Source: Gordonia crocea (GTDB lineage: Bacteria; Actinomycetota; Actinomycetes; Mycobacteriales; Mycobacteriaceae). From it: a DNA stretch of 41,962 nt. Below, one piece after another: positions 31,024 to 38,747 of the stretch. Location: assembly GCF_009932435.1 (NCBI RefSeq), contig NZ_BJOU01000018.1, forward strand, positions 1 to 41,962. The letters run 5' to 3'. The notes below the pieces were generated by a model that saw only the letters and a program-made list of their open reading frames with translations, had not been told where the DNA came from and searched no databases. How positions within the stretch are numbered: position 1 is the stretch's first letter; each line of letters opens with the position of its first letter. The translations under genes were made by a program, and so were the position numbers.

Positions 31024-32355
31024 TCAAGCGTCTTTGACGGTCTCGGTTGCTTCGACGACAAGGTCGGGTGTGGCCTCGCCAAGAACCTCGTCGCGGTCCT
31101 CGGGCACGATGAATCCGGCCGCGATCGCGGCGTCGGTGGCGTCGGCGTAGCTGCGCAGGTAGTCCGACGACGAGCGGTAGCGCTGGGCGAGCACCTCGTC
31201 GGGAATCGGGTGGGTTGACCCGAACAGCAAACAGATCCGCGAAACGGGTTCGGGCACAATGCCGCTCAACACCTGGGTCGGCACCTCGACACACGGGGTG
31301 CGGACCCCGCCGCGAACGTTGCCCACCTCGTCGGGAACGAACGCCGGGTCGTCAGATCCATTGAGCTGCAACGGCTCTGCGGAAGGCGGCGGGTCGCCGC
31401 CGCGGGCCCAGCGATCCAAATGTCGCAGTGCCGCGCGCAGCACGAACCGCTGTTGGCTGCGGTTCACCGGATCCGGGCAGCCGAGGAATTCTTCGAATGG
31501 TCCGATCTGTGCCAGGTCGGCATGGGCGGCCCCGGCCACCTCCCACACCCGCAACGAATCCGAATCTGATTGTCGCGCAAGGTAGTAGCGGAAGTTGGTG
31601 AGCAGATCGGTCTCGGTTTGCACGACGAGGACCGGCGCCCCGACGTCGGGGATGCTCGTCGGGTCTCCGGAGAACGCGACGGAGATGTCGGCCGGGCCGC
31701 CGATATCCCCGAGGGGGAGTCCGGCAACCGCCCGACTGTGGACCAGGTAGCCGTCGAAGACTTTGTGCACCGGCGCGAAGGCCGACACGTAGGTCGTCAG
31801 GGCCATCGCCGACTGCGATTCGCCGACCGCGAGGATGCGGTCGACGATCAGCCCACCCAGCGGCCCGCCCGGCCCCCGCAGCGCGGCGGCTACCGCGGCG
31901 AACAGGTCGTAGCAGTACGCGTCGCCCGGGTGCTTCATCTGGGCGTACCGCTGCGGGTCCTTCGCGGCAAGGCCGCTCGGACCGGCATCGACCTCGACCG
32001 ACCCGGTGCCGCCCTCGACGCCGGTGTACTGCGCGGACACCCCGGCCCACGCGTGGCCGGCCCGGACCAGTTCCTCTGCGACGTAGGTGTATTCCGGTGC
32101 CGCGTCGGCTCCGCTGCTCACATTGAGCCATTCGACGACGAGGGTGCCGCTGAACGACTCCGGCGTGCTCGGCCGGCGGACGAGGACGCGAGTGGTGAAC
32201 TCGGCCGGCGGGGCCTCGCCGTCCCGCGTGAGCCCGGACACGACGCCGGTAGCGGCGTACTCGGTCTCGGTGTAGCCGTGCGCGGCCAGGTCGGGGCCCG
32301 GCGTTGCGCTCATGAGGGAATGTCCGGCACCGCCGGTGAGTTCGACGAAATCCAC
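31024..32355 (-). CDS. Alpha/beta-hydrolase-domain protein (Abhydrolase_10 type)
   Basis: A 443-residue protein resembling the family whose members carry an alpha/beta-hydrolase domain with a GxSxS-type elbow. The nucleophile is in ILAVGESQSAMAL near residue 190. There is an aspartate in VVQTETDLL and a histidine in VAGAAHADLAQIG, which complete a plausible triad. The early LVVEWLNVSSGADAAPEYTYVAEELVRAGHAWAGVSAQYTGVEG is the family's conserved strand/helix region. GTG 32355 is 2 bp after the stop of the preceding gene; a longer frame to 32436 would overlap it. It is the last gene of the leftward half of the cyp51 locus. Substrate unknown, perhaps an ester or lactone made upstream. Confidence 0.83.
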   Translation of the reverse strand: MDFVELTGGAGHSLMSATPGPDLAAHGYTETEYAATGVVSGLTRDGEAPPAEFTTRVLVRRPSTPESFSGTLVVEWLNVSSGADAAPEYTYVAEELVRAGHAWAGVSAQYTGVEGGTGSVEVDAGPSGLAAKDPQRYAQMKHPGDAYCYDLFAAVAAALRGPGGPLGGLIVDRILAVGESQSAMALTTYVSAFAPVHKVFDGYLVHSRAVAGLPLGDIGGPADISVAFSGDPTSIPDVGAPVLVVQTETDLLTNFRYYLARQSDSDSLRVWEVAGAAHADLAQIGPFEEFLGCPDPVNRSQQRFVLRAALRHLDRWARGGDPPPSAEPLQLNGSDDPAFVPDEVGNVRGGVRTPCVEVPTQVLSGIVPEPVSRICLLFGSTHPIPDEVLAQRYRSSSDYLRSYADATDAAIAAGFIVPEDRDEVLGEATPDLVVEATETVKDA

Positions 32356-32357
32356 GG

Positions 32358-32756
32358 TCAGTCCTGCTTCTGCGCCTTGCGCCAATTCTTGATGGCGGTG
32401 CCGAAGACGGTGTTCATCTTGGTGCCGACCGGCCAACCGGCGTAGTAACAGAGGAACAGGGCGATCTCCTCGAGCTGCTCGGGGGTCAGCTCCTCTTTGC
32501 CCAGTGCCGCCCCGGCTTGGATCTCCGCGACGTCGACGTGGCCGTTTCCGGCCAACAGGCCCAGGAGCAGCAGCCGACGATCACGGTCGGTGAGTGCGTC
32601 ACGCGTCCACACCTCGGCGAACAGCTGATCGGCGGTGTGCGCGAAATGCAGTCCGGGACCGTCGGACATGTCCCAGCCGTACACCTCCGACATCTTCGCC
32701 ACACCGCGCTTGCGGTGCTCGGTGCCCTCGCCGCCTACGGCGGTTCCTGAACTCAT
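32358..32756 (-). CDS. Carboxymuconolactone decarboxylase/AhpD-family protein
   Basis: A 132-residue helical protein resembling the carboxymuconolactone decarboxylase family (Rv0771-type by position). The family pattern is seen in LFAEVWTRDALTDRDRRLLLLGLLAGNGH and LEEIALFLCYYAGWPVGTKM. There is one cysteine at the usual active-site helix but no CxxC pair, so peroxidase activity of the AhpD type is unlikely. Its ATG overlaps the TGA of the preceding dehydrogenase gene by 4 bp, so it is translationally coupled. The locus suggests that it acts on an oxidised lipid or lactone intermediate; this is inference. Confidence 0.88.
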   Translation of the reverse strand: MSSGTAVGGEGTEHRKRGVAKMSEVYGWDMSDGPGLHFAHTADQLFAEVWTRDALTDRDRRLLLLGLLAGNGHVDVAEIQAGAALGKEELTPEQLEEIALFLCYYAGWPVGTKMNTVFGTAIKNWRKAQKQD

Positions 32757-33622
32757 GCGTTGACTCCTTTGTCTTCGGCATCGGGAACACCGAATCCCGA
32801 CGCGAGGTTGGCGCGGGCGATGGTGCCCAGGGGAAGGTCGACGTCGAGCTGGCGGCCCAAGGCCAAGGCCAGATCGAGATCCTTGCTGCCCAAGTTCACC
32901 ACGTGGGTGAATACGCCGTACCAGAAGTCGTCGGGATCGATCGGTGCGGTGGTGTTGCGCAGCATGATTGCCCCGGCACCGCCGGTGATGGCGTCGGTGT
33001 GGCGCACCACTTTGCCGAGTTTCTCGATGTCGATCCCGGCGGCCTCGGCCAGGCGCTGTGCCTCCGACGCCGCATTGAATGAGATGAAATGCAGGAGATT
33101 GCGCGCCAGCTTCATCCTGGTGCCCGCGCCGACCTCGTCGCCCGCGTGGACGAGCATGTCGCCGGCCAACTTGAACGGCGGCTTGATCTGCTCATAGGCC
33201 TCCCGCGGTCCGCCGACCATGATGGCCAGCCGACCCTGCTCGGCGCCGGGTGCGCCGCCGGAGATGGGAGCATCCATCAGGTGGACACCCTGCTCCGCGC
33301 AGGTTGCCGACAGCTCAATCGCTGTCTCCGGGCTGATCGTCGAATGGACGGTGATCACCGTGCCCGACTTGGCCGTCGTGAGCAGGTCGCCGACCACCGA
33401 GCGCACCTGCGCGTCGTTGACGACGCAGATCCCGATGACGTCGGCCTGTTCGCCGAGCGCGGCCAGCGAGTCGGCCTTGGCTGCACCCTTCTCGACCAGC
33501 TTGGCGACGGCCTCGTCGGACAGGTCGAAGACGGTCAGGCCGCCCGGCCAGGCGGCGAGCCGCCCGGCCATCGGGCCGCCGATGTTGCCCAGGCCGACAT
33601 ATCCCAGACGAACGTCGCTCAT
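32753..33622 (-). CDS. HIBADH-like NAD(P)-dependent beta-hydroxyacid dehydrogenase
   Basis: A 289-residue dehydrogenase of the 3-hydroxyisobutyrate dehydrogenase/6-phosphogluconate family (Rv0770-type by position). The Rossmann motif GYVGLGNIGGPMA is at residues 6-18. The substrate-binding motif is DAPISGGAPGAEQGRLAIMVGG, and the catalytic lysine and partner are in GAGTRMKLARNLLHF (G-xx-K-xx-N). ATG 33622 overlaps the upstream SDR stop (ATGA). It probably oxidises a short beta-hydroxy acid or aldehyde derivative made by the neighbouring SDR and aldehyde dehydrogenase. Confidence 0.92.
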   Translation of the reverse strand: MSDVRLGYVGLGNIGGPMAGRLAAWPGGLTVFDLSDEAVAKLVEKGAAKADSLAALGEQADVIGICVVNDAQVRSVVGDLLTTAKSGTVITVHSTISPETAIELSATCAEQGVHLMDAPISGGAPGAEQGRLAIMVGGPREAYEQIKPPFKLAGDMLVHAGDEVGAGTRMKLARNLLHFISFNAASEAQRLAEAAGIDIEKLGKVVRHTDAITGGAGAIMLRNTTAPIDPDDFWYGVFTHVVNLGSKDLDLALALGRQLDVDLPLGTIARANLASGFGVPDAEDKGVNA

Positions 33623-34356
33623 GGTCGGTAGACCTGCCCGCCGTCGACGTTGAAGATCTGGCCGGTGATCCAGTTGGCCTCGTCGGAGAGGAGGAACTTG
33701 CACATGCCGACGTGGTCCTCCGGCTTGCCGAATCGCTTGAGCGGCAACTGCTTGACCATGTCCTCGACCATTTCGATCGGGGTGGTGGTGCGGGTCGCCT
33801 CGGTGTCGGTGGGCCCGGGGGCAATCGCGTTCACGCGGATGTTGTTGCCGCCCAGTTCGGTGGCGAGCTGGAAGGTGAGGTTGTTGATGCCCGCCTTGGC
33901 GAGGCCGTAGAAGCCGCTGTAAAGGTAAGCGGCGGTGGAGGACTGGTTGACGATCGAGCCGCCGTCCTTCATGTGCGGGTAGACCGCGCGGGTCACCGCC
34001 AGCGCCCCGTCGAGGTTCACGCTCATGAACTTCTTGTAGTAGTCCCACGGCACGGTGATCAGGAAGTCCAGCTTCATCCCGCCGTAGATGGCGGCGTTGT
34101 TGACCAGGCCGTTGATGTTGCCGTAGCGCTCGACGGCGGCTGCGGCGAGTGCCTCGGCGGATTCCGGGTCGGAGACGTCGGTGTGCACGTACAGACCGCC
34201 GATGTCGGCGGCGACCTTCTCGCCGGCCTCGTCGTTGAGGTCGGCGACGACGACGTTGGCGCCCTCTTCGGCCAGGCCTCGGGCGTAACCCTCGCCGATG
34301 CCGCCGGCGGCGCCGGTCACGATGATGGTCTTGTTGTCGAAGCGTCCTGAACTCAT
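33619..34356 (-). CDS. Short-chain dehydrogenase/reductase
   Basis: A 245-residue classical SDR (Rv0769-type by position). The cofactor motif IIVTGAAGGIGEG is at residues 11-23, followed by an acidic VVVADLND that favours NAD. LVNNAAIYGG is the NNAG-type motif, the catalytic serine is in IVNQSSTAAY, and the tyrosine/lysine pair is in FYGLAKAG. VNAIAPGPTDTEA is the usual loop after the active site. ATG 34356 has AGGA upstream. Its leader contains the TTGGG-rich repeat at 34373-34390, and array D lies between it and the aldehyde dehydrogenase gene upstream. Confidence 0.92.
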   Translation of the reverse strand: MSSGRFDNKTIIVTGAAGGIGEGYARGLAEEGANVVVADLNDEAGEKVAADIGGLYVHTDVSDPESAEALAAAAVERYGNINGLVNNAAIYGGMKLDFLITVPWDYYKKFMSVNLDGALAVTRAVYPHMKDGGSIVNQSSTAAYLYSGFYGLAKAGINNLTFQLATELGGNNIRVNAIAPGPTDTEATRTTTPIEMVEDMVKQLPLKRFGKPEDHVGMCKFLLSDEANWITGQIFNVDGGQVYRP

Positions 34357-34372
34357 TGGGTTGTCCTATCTA

Positions 34373-34390
34373 TTGGGTTGGTTGGGTTGG
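34373..34390. repeat. TTGGGTTGG tandem pair in an SDR leader
   Basis: TTGGGTTGG occurs twice in tandem, followed by TGTGG. The plus strand, which is the template for the SDR gene, has four short G runs that could form a two-layer G-quadruplex. It lies 17 bp from the SDR start codon. Confidence 0.7.
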
Positions 34391-34405
34391 TGTGGATGGG
34401 ATTGA

Positions 34406-34503
34406 GGGCCCACTCGACGAGATCGAGGGCCCAGTCGACGAGATTGAGGGCCCAGTCGGCGGGAATGAGGGCCCACTCGGCGGGAATGAGGGCCCAGTCG
34501 GCG
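34406..34503 (-). repeat. Stop-codon-proximal 21-bp repeat array D (5 copies)
   Basis: Five cores (minus-strand sense CGCCGACTGGGCCC and variants) at 34406-34419, 34427-34440, 34448-34461, 34469-34482 and 34490-34503. Two copies have GAGTGGGCCC instead of GACTGGGCCC, and two have CGTCGA. The copy at 34490-34503 directly abuts the TGA of the aldehyde dehydrogenase gene, with no base between, and reads in that gene's sense. Confidence 0.95.
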
Positions 34504-35970
34504 TCATGCCGGCCTCGCGACGGCCTTGGACTCGAGGTATTCCTCGAAGCCGGCGACGCCCATCTCGCGGCCGATGCCCGACTGCTTGTATCCGCCGAAC
34601 GGGACGTCGGCGGCGTACCAGATGCCGCCGTTGACTCCCATCGTCCCGGTGCGAACCCCGTTGACGACGTGGTTGATCCGCGTCTCGTCGGTGCCGTAGA
34701 CCATGCCCGACAACCCGTACGGGGAGTCGTTGGCGATGCGGATCGCGTCGTCGTCGCCGTCGTGGGGGATGATCACGAGGACCGGGCCGAAGATCTCCTC
34801 CTGGGCCACCCGGGCGGAGTTGTCCAGGCCGGAGATCAGCGTCGGTTCGACGAAGTAGCCCTTTTCCTTGCTCGCGGGCCGACCGCCGCCGATCTCGACG
34901 GTGCCACCCTCGTCGACGGCGAGCTTGATGTAGCTCTCGACGCGCTCGCGCTGCTTGGCCGAGATGAGCGGACCGCAGATGGTGCCCGGCTTGGCCGGGT
35001 CGTCGGCGGGCAGGCCGGCCATCGCGTCGCGCGTGGCGGTGATGGCCTCGTCGAGCTTCTCGCGCGGAACCAGCAGGCGGGTGGTGATCGCGCAGCCCTG
35101 GCCGGCGTGGGTGACGACGTTGAACGCCGCCATCGAGCAGGCGCCTCGCAGGTCGGCGTCGTCGAGGACGATGAACGCGGACTTGCCGCCGAGCTCGAGG
35201 AACACCTTGGTCAGGGTTTCCGACGCGGCCACCATGACCTTGCGGCCGGTGGCGGTGGACCCGGTGAACGACACGATGTCGACGCGGGGGTCGCGCACCA
35301 GCTGCTCGCCCAGCGCGTGATCCGACGAGGTCACGATGTTCACGACGCCTGGCGGGAAGTCGGTCTCCTCGGCGATCACCTTGCCGACCAACGCCGCGGC
35401 CCACGGGGTGTCCGGGGCGGGCTTGAGGACGACGGTGCAGCCGGCCGCGAGGGCCGGGCCGATCTTGGCGAAGTTGATCTGGTGCGGGAAGTTCCACGGC
35501 GTGATCGCCCCGACGACGCCGGCCGCCTCGTAGCGGATCTCGCGCACGTTGGGGATCCCCATCGGCTTGGCCTCACCGAGGTCTTGGGTCCACTGGTAGT
35601 TGTCGGCGAGATCGGCGAAGTAGCCGAGGTCGTTGACCGGGCCCTCGAACTGCGGCCCGCCGGTGAGGAAGCTCGGGCAGCCGATCTCTTCGGTGGCCAG
35701 CGCGCGGAACTCCTCGGAGTGGGCGAGCAAGGCGTCGCGCAGCTGGCGCAGACAGGTGGCGCGGAAGGCGTGGTCGCGCGACCAGTCGGTGGTGTCGAAG
35801 GCGCGGCGGGCGGCGTCGATGGCGGCGTCGAGATCGTCGGCGCCGGCGTCGGCGGCCTGGCCGATCACCGCCTCCGTCGCAGGATTGACGATGTCGAAGG
35901 CGCCAGCCGATCCGGGGACGAGTTTTCCATCAATGAGCAGTTCGGAGCTGGTTTCCGGGCGCAAGGCCAT
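34504..35970 (-). CDS. aldA: Aldehyde dehydrogenase (AldA-like)
   Basis: A 488-residue NAD(P)-dependent aldehyde dehydrogenase. It begins MALRPETSSELLIDGKLVPGSAGAFDIVNPATE, close to the M. tuberculosis AldA opening. Visible family sites are the GVVGAITPWNFPHQ strand, FTGSTATGRKVM cofactor loop, the general-base glutamate in LELGGKSAF, the catalytic cysteine in HAGQGCAITTR, and FGPVLVI near the C-terminus. ATG 35970 is preferred over the longer frame because AGGGAGA sits just upstream. It is divergent from the TetR gene, and both share the palindromic operator at 36016-36037. It would oxidise an aldehyde released by the neighbouring P450 or dehydrogenase steps. Confidence 0.92.
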   Translation of the reverse strand: MALRPETSSELLIDGKLVPGSAGAFDIVNPATEAVIGQAADAGADDLDAAIDAARRAFDTTDWSRDHAFRATCLRQLRDALLAHSEEFRALATEEIGCPSFLTGGPQFEGPVNDLGYFADLADNYQWTQDLGEAKPMGIPNVREIRYEAAGVVGAITPWNFPHQINFAKIGPALAAGCTVVLKPAPDTPWAAALVGKVIAEETDFPPGVVNIVTSSDHALGEQLVRDPRVDIVSFTGSTATGRKVMVAASETLTKVFLELGGKSAFIVLDDADLRGACSMAAFNVVTHAGQGCAITTRLLVPREKLDEAITATRDAMAGLPADDPAKPGTICGPLISAKQRERVESYIKLAVDEGGTVEIGGGRPASKEKGYFVEPTLISGLDNSARVAQEEIFGPVLVIIPHDGDDDAIRIANDSPYGLSGMVYGTDETRINHVVNGVRTGTMGVNGGIWYAADVPFGGYKQSGIGREMGVAGFEEYLESKAVARPA

Positions 35971-36015
35971 GGGTTTCTCCCTTGTCGGAGGTCTGGATAA
36001 CACTGTCTGGTCCAT

Positions 36016-36060
36016 CGTCTGGACACCTGTCTAGACGTGAGTACGAATGTAGTGTAGCGT
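36016..36060. promoter_or_regulatory. Divergent promoter with palindromic operator, TetR/aldA
   Basis: A near-perfect palindrome spans 36016-36037: arms CGTCTGGACA and TGTCTAGACG around CC, one mismatch. For the TetR gene, TAGACG (36032-36037) is a -35 and TAGCGT (36055-36060) a -10 at 17 bp. The predicted start falls on the ATG at 36068, giving a leaderless mRNA. The -35 lies inside the palindrome. An extra half-site TGTCT is at 36004-36008 toward aldA. Confidence 0.62.
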
Positions 36061-36067
36061 GGCTCAC

Positions 36068-36667
36068 ATGTCCACTCCTGCACCCACCTCGGTTTCTCAG
36101 GAATCCACTCGTCGCCGGCTCTCGGCCCAGCAGGCCGAGACGGTCGCCAAGCTGACCGACGCGGCCGTCGAGGTACTGCGCACCGAGGGCTTCGACGGCC
36201 TCACGGTCCGCGCGGTCGCCAAGCTCGCCGGCGTCGCCCCGGCCACCGCGTACACGTACTTCAGCTCCAAGAGCCACCTCGTGGCCGAGGTGTTCTGGCG
36301 CCGCCTGGCCGAGGGAGTCCCCGAACCCGATCCGGAGCTGTCGACCACCGACCGCGTCGTCGCGCTGCTGCGCTCGGTCGCGCTCATCGTCACCGGCGAC
36401 GGCGACCTCGGCGGCGCGGTCACCGTCGCCCTGCTGGGCACCGACCCCGACGTCGAGCACCTGCGCCTGCGCATCGGCGGATTCATCCGCCGCCAGCTCG
36501 CCGCGGCGCTCGAGGTCGACCCCGAGAACCCCGGCCCCGTCGTCGAAGCGCTCGAAATGCTTTATGCCGGCGGCCTGGTCCATGCCGGTATGGGCCACAT
36601 GTCCTACGAGGACACCGCCGACCGCCTCACCGAGGCAGCGCTACTCATCATGCGCGACAAGCGATAA
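36068..36667 (+). CDS. TetR-family regulator of the cyp51 locus
   Basis: A 199-residue repressor (Rv0767c-type by position). The DNA-binding domain is residues about 20-65: TVAKLTDAAVEVLRTEGF then LTVRAVAKLAGVAPATAYTYFSSKSHL, a typical TetR helix-turn-helix. The C-terminal domain has no assignable ligand. The start is ATG 36068; GTG 36059 is possible, but the predicted transcription start falls at 36068. It likely represses itself, the divergent aldA, the downstream P450 operon, and, because of an almost identical site at 15066-15081, the LLM oxidoreductase. The P450 gene follows 34 bp after its stop. Confidence 0.9.
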   Translation: MSTPAPTSVSQESTRRRLSAQQAETVAKLTDAAVEVLRTEGFDGLTVRAVAKLAGVAPATAYTYFSSKSHLVAEVFWRRLAEGVPEPDPELSTTDRVVALLRSVALIVTGDGDLGGAVTVALLGTDPDVEHLRLRIGGFIRRQLAAALEVDPENPGPVVEALEMLYAGGLVHAGMGHMSYEDTADRLTEAALLIMRDKR

Positions 36668-36701
36668 CCCGACCCACCCATTCCCAGCCCAAGGAGAATC
36701 C

Positions 36702-37937
36702 GTGAGCACGACCATCGCGGGGATGCAGCACCAGCTGCCATTCGACCCGTACGCCTATGACTTCCACGAGGATCCGTACCCGACCTATGCCCGGCTGCGC
36801 GCCGAGGCGCCGGTCTACTACAACTCGGACCTCGATTTCTGGGCCCTGTCGCGGCACGAAGACGTGCGCAACGCCTTCCGCAACAACATCGCGCTGTCCA
36901 ACGCGTGGGGCGTCTCGATGGACCCGAGTGCCTATGGACCGGATGCATCGAAGTCGATGTCCTTCCTGGCCATGGACGACCCCAAGCACATGCGCATCCG
37001 CAAACTGGTGTCCAAGGGCTTCACCCCGCGGCGCGTCAACGAACTCGCCGACAACATCCGTGCGCTGACCAAGCAGCACTGGGACAAGTGCCTGGAGGCA
37101 GGCGAATTCGACTACGTCACAGACTTCGCCGCCAAGCTGCCGATGGACGTGGTCAGCGAACTGCTCGACGTCCCCCTCGCCGACCGCGCTTACCTGCGCG
37201 AGCAGTCCGACCTGCTGATCCACCGCGAAGAGGGTGTCCTCGACATCCCGGAGGCCGCCGTCCACGCCTTCCTGGGCCTCTACACCTACTACACGAATCT
37301 GCTCGCCGACCGTCGCAAGAGCCCCGGCGAGGACCTGCTGTCGGCGCTGCTCGACGCGGAGGTCGTCGACGAAACTTCCGGCGAGAACGTCAAGCTCACC
37401 GACGAGGAGATCGTCGGGTTCATGTTCCTGATGGTCGTCGCGGGCAACGAGACGACGACGAAGCTGTTGGCCAACGCCGTCTACTGGGGCTTCCGCAACC
37501 GCAGTCAGCTCGACCGCGTGCTCGCTGACCCCGACATCGTCCCGCTGTGGACCGAGGAGACCCTGCGCTTCGACAACTCGACGCAGATGGTGCTGCGCCG
37601 CGTCGTGGAAGACGTCGACTTCGGCGGCACCGTCATCCCGGCCGAGCACCGCGTACTGCTCCTCGTCGGGTCGGCCAACCGCGACACCGATGTGTTCGGC
37701 GACGACGCCGACCAATACATCCTCGGGCGCGACGTCGCGCAGAACCTGATGAGCTTCGGCCTGGGCACCCACTTCTGCCTCGGTGCCCACCTGGCCCGGC
37801 TCGAGAGCAACATCGGCCTCGACGGGGTGGCCCGCAGCGTCCGCGACTACGAACTCGACCTGGACAAGGCGGTGCGCGTGCACTCGGTCAACGTCCGCGG
37901 GTTCGCCAACCTCCCGATGAAAGTGCAGGCCCGCTGA
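36702..37937 (+). CDS. cyp123: Cytochrome P450, CYP123-like
   Basis: A 411-residue soluble bacterial P450. It has the I-helix oxygen-binding motif VVAGNETTTKLL, the K-helix ETLR in TEETLRFD, and the haem loop FGLGTHFCLGAHLARLE, whose cysteine ligates haem. FDPYAYDFHEDPYPTYARLRAEAPVYY at the start, LAMDDPKHMRIRKLVSKGFTPRR and the C-terminal VHSVNVRGFANLPMKVQAR (given in pieces) match CYP123 closely as I recall it. GTG 36702 has AAGGAG 5 bp upstream. Beside CYP51, ferredoxin and SDR as in M. tuberculosis. Substrate is not known in any species I can name. Its TGA overlaps the next ATG by one base. Confidence 0.9.
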   Translation: MSTTIAGMQHQLPFDPYAYDFHEDPYPTYARLRAEAPVYYNSDLDFWALSRHEDVRNAFRNNIALSNAWGVSMDPSAYGPDASKSMSFLAMDDPKHMRIRKLVSKGFTPRRVNELADNIRALTKQHWDKCLEAGEFDYVTDFAAKLPMDVVSELLDVPLADRAYLREQSDLLIHREEGVLDIPEAAVHAFLGLYTYYTNLLADRRKSPGEDLLSALLDAEVVDETSGENVKLTDEEIVGFMFLMVVAGNETTTKLLANAVYWGFRNRSQLDRVLADPDIVPLWTEETLRFDNSTQMVLRRVVEDVDFGGTVIPAEHRVLLLVGSANRDTDVFGDDADQYILGRDVAQNLMSFGLGTHFCLGAHLARLESNIGLDGVARSVRDYELDLDKAVRVHSVNVRGFANLPMKVQAR

Positions 37938-38734
37938 TGCCGAAGTTCCAACCGCACCCGGAGCGGCGGCCGGTGTTCGTCGCCGGCGCCTCGTCAGGCA
38001 TCGGCGAGGCGACCGCGCGCTGGCTCGGCGCCGCGGGATACCCCGTCATCCTCGGTGCGCGCCGCGTCGAGAAGTGCAAGGAGATCGGCGAGTCGATCAT
38101 CGCCGACGGCGGTGAGGCCATGGCGGTCGCGCTCGACGTCACCGACAACGACTCCGTCGTCGAGGCAGTGCGAGAAGCCGAAAGTGCCTGGGGGCCAATC
38201 GAGATCGCGATCTCCGGGGCCGGTGACCTCGGTATCGGCCGCGCCCACGAGATCCCCGTCGAGAAGTGGGCCGAGCAGATCGACATCCACCTCGTCGGCG
38301 CCTTCCGCCTCTACCGGGCGATCGTGCCGGGCATGATCGAGCGGCGCCGCGGCGACTTCGTGTTCATCGGCTCCGACGTCGCGGTCCATCCGCGGCCCTG
38401 GTCGTCGGCCTACGTGGCGGCCAAAACCGGCGTCGACGGCCTGGTCGCGACCGTCCAGATGGAACTTGAGGGCACCGGCGTGCGCGCCAGCATCATCCGC
38501 CCCGGCCAGACCATGACCGGGATGGGCATGAACCTCGACCAGGGCGAGACCGAGGCGATGCTCAACGACTGGATCGCCTTCGGCCTGGCCCGGCACGGCA
38601 ACTTCCTCGCCCCCGACAACCTGGCGCAGGCCATCGGCGCGATCGTGGCCATGCCGCCCGGCGCGCACATGCGCGTCGTCGAGGTCGAAGCCGAGGGCAA
38701 ATTGACCAAACTTCCCCAGCCGCAACAGCAGTGA
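37937..38734 (+). CDS. Short-chain dehydrogenase between the two P450 genes
   Basis: A 265-residue SDR (Rv0765c-type by position). The cofactor motif is VFVAGASSGIGEATARWLG at residues 14-31, and the catalytic Tyr/Lys pair is in SSAYVAAKTG with the serine in FIGSDVAV. The usual NNAG motif is ISGAGDLG here, so the conserved asparagine is a serine. The C-terminal part (GARHGNFLAPDNLAQAIGAIVAMPPGAH-like region) is normal for the group. It is coupled to the P450 gene by a TGATG overlap. Probably oxidises or reduces the hydroxylated P450 product. Confidence 0.9.
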   Translation: MPKFQPHPERRPVFVAGASSGIGEATARWLGAAGYPVILGARRVEKCKEIGESIIADGGEAMAVALDVTDNDSVVEAVREAESAWGPIEIAISGAGDLGIGRAHEIPVEKWAEQIDIHLVGAFRLYRAIVPGMIERRRGDFVFIGSDVAVHPRPWSSAYVAAKTGVDGLVATVQMELEGTGVRASIIRPGQTMTGMGMNLDQGETEAMLNDWIAFGLARHGNFLAPDNLAQAIGAIVAMPPGAHMRVVEVEAEGKLTKLPQPQQQ

Positions 38735-38747
38735 AAGGTGTGAACCG

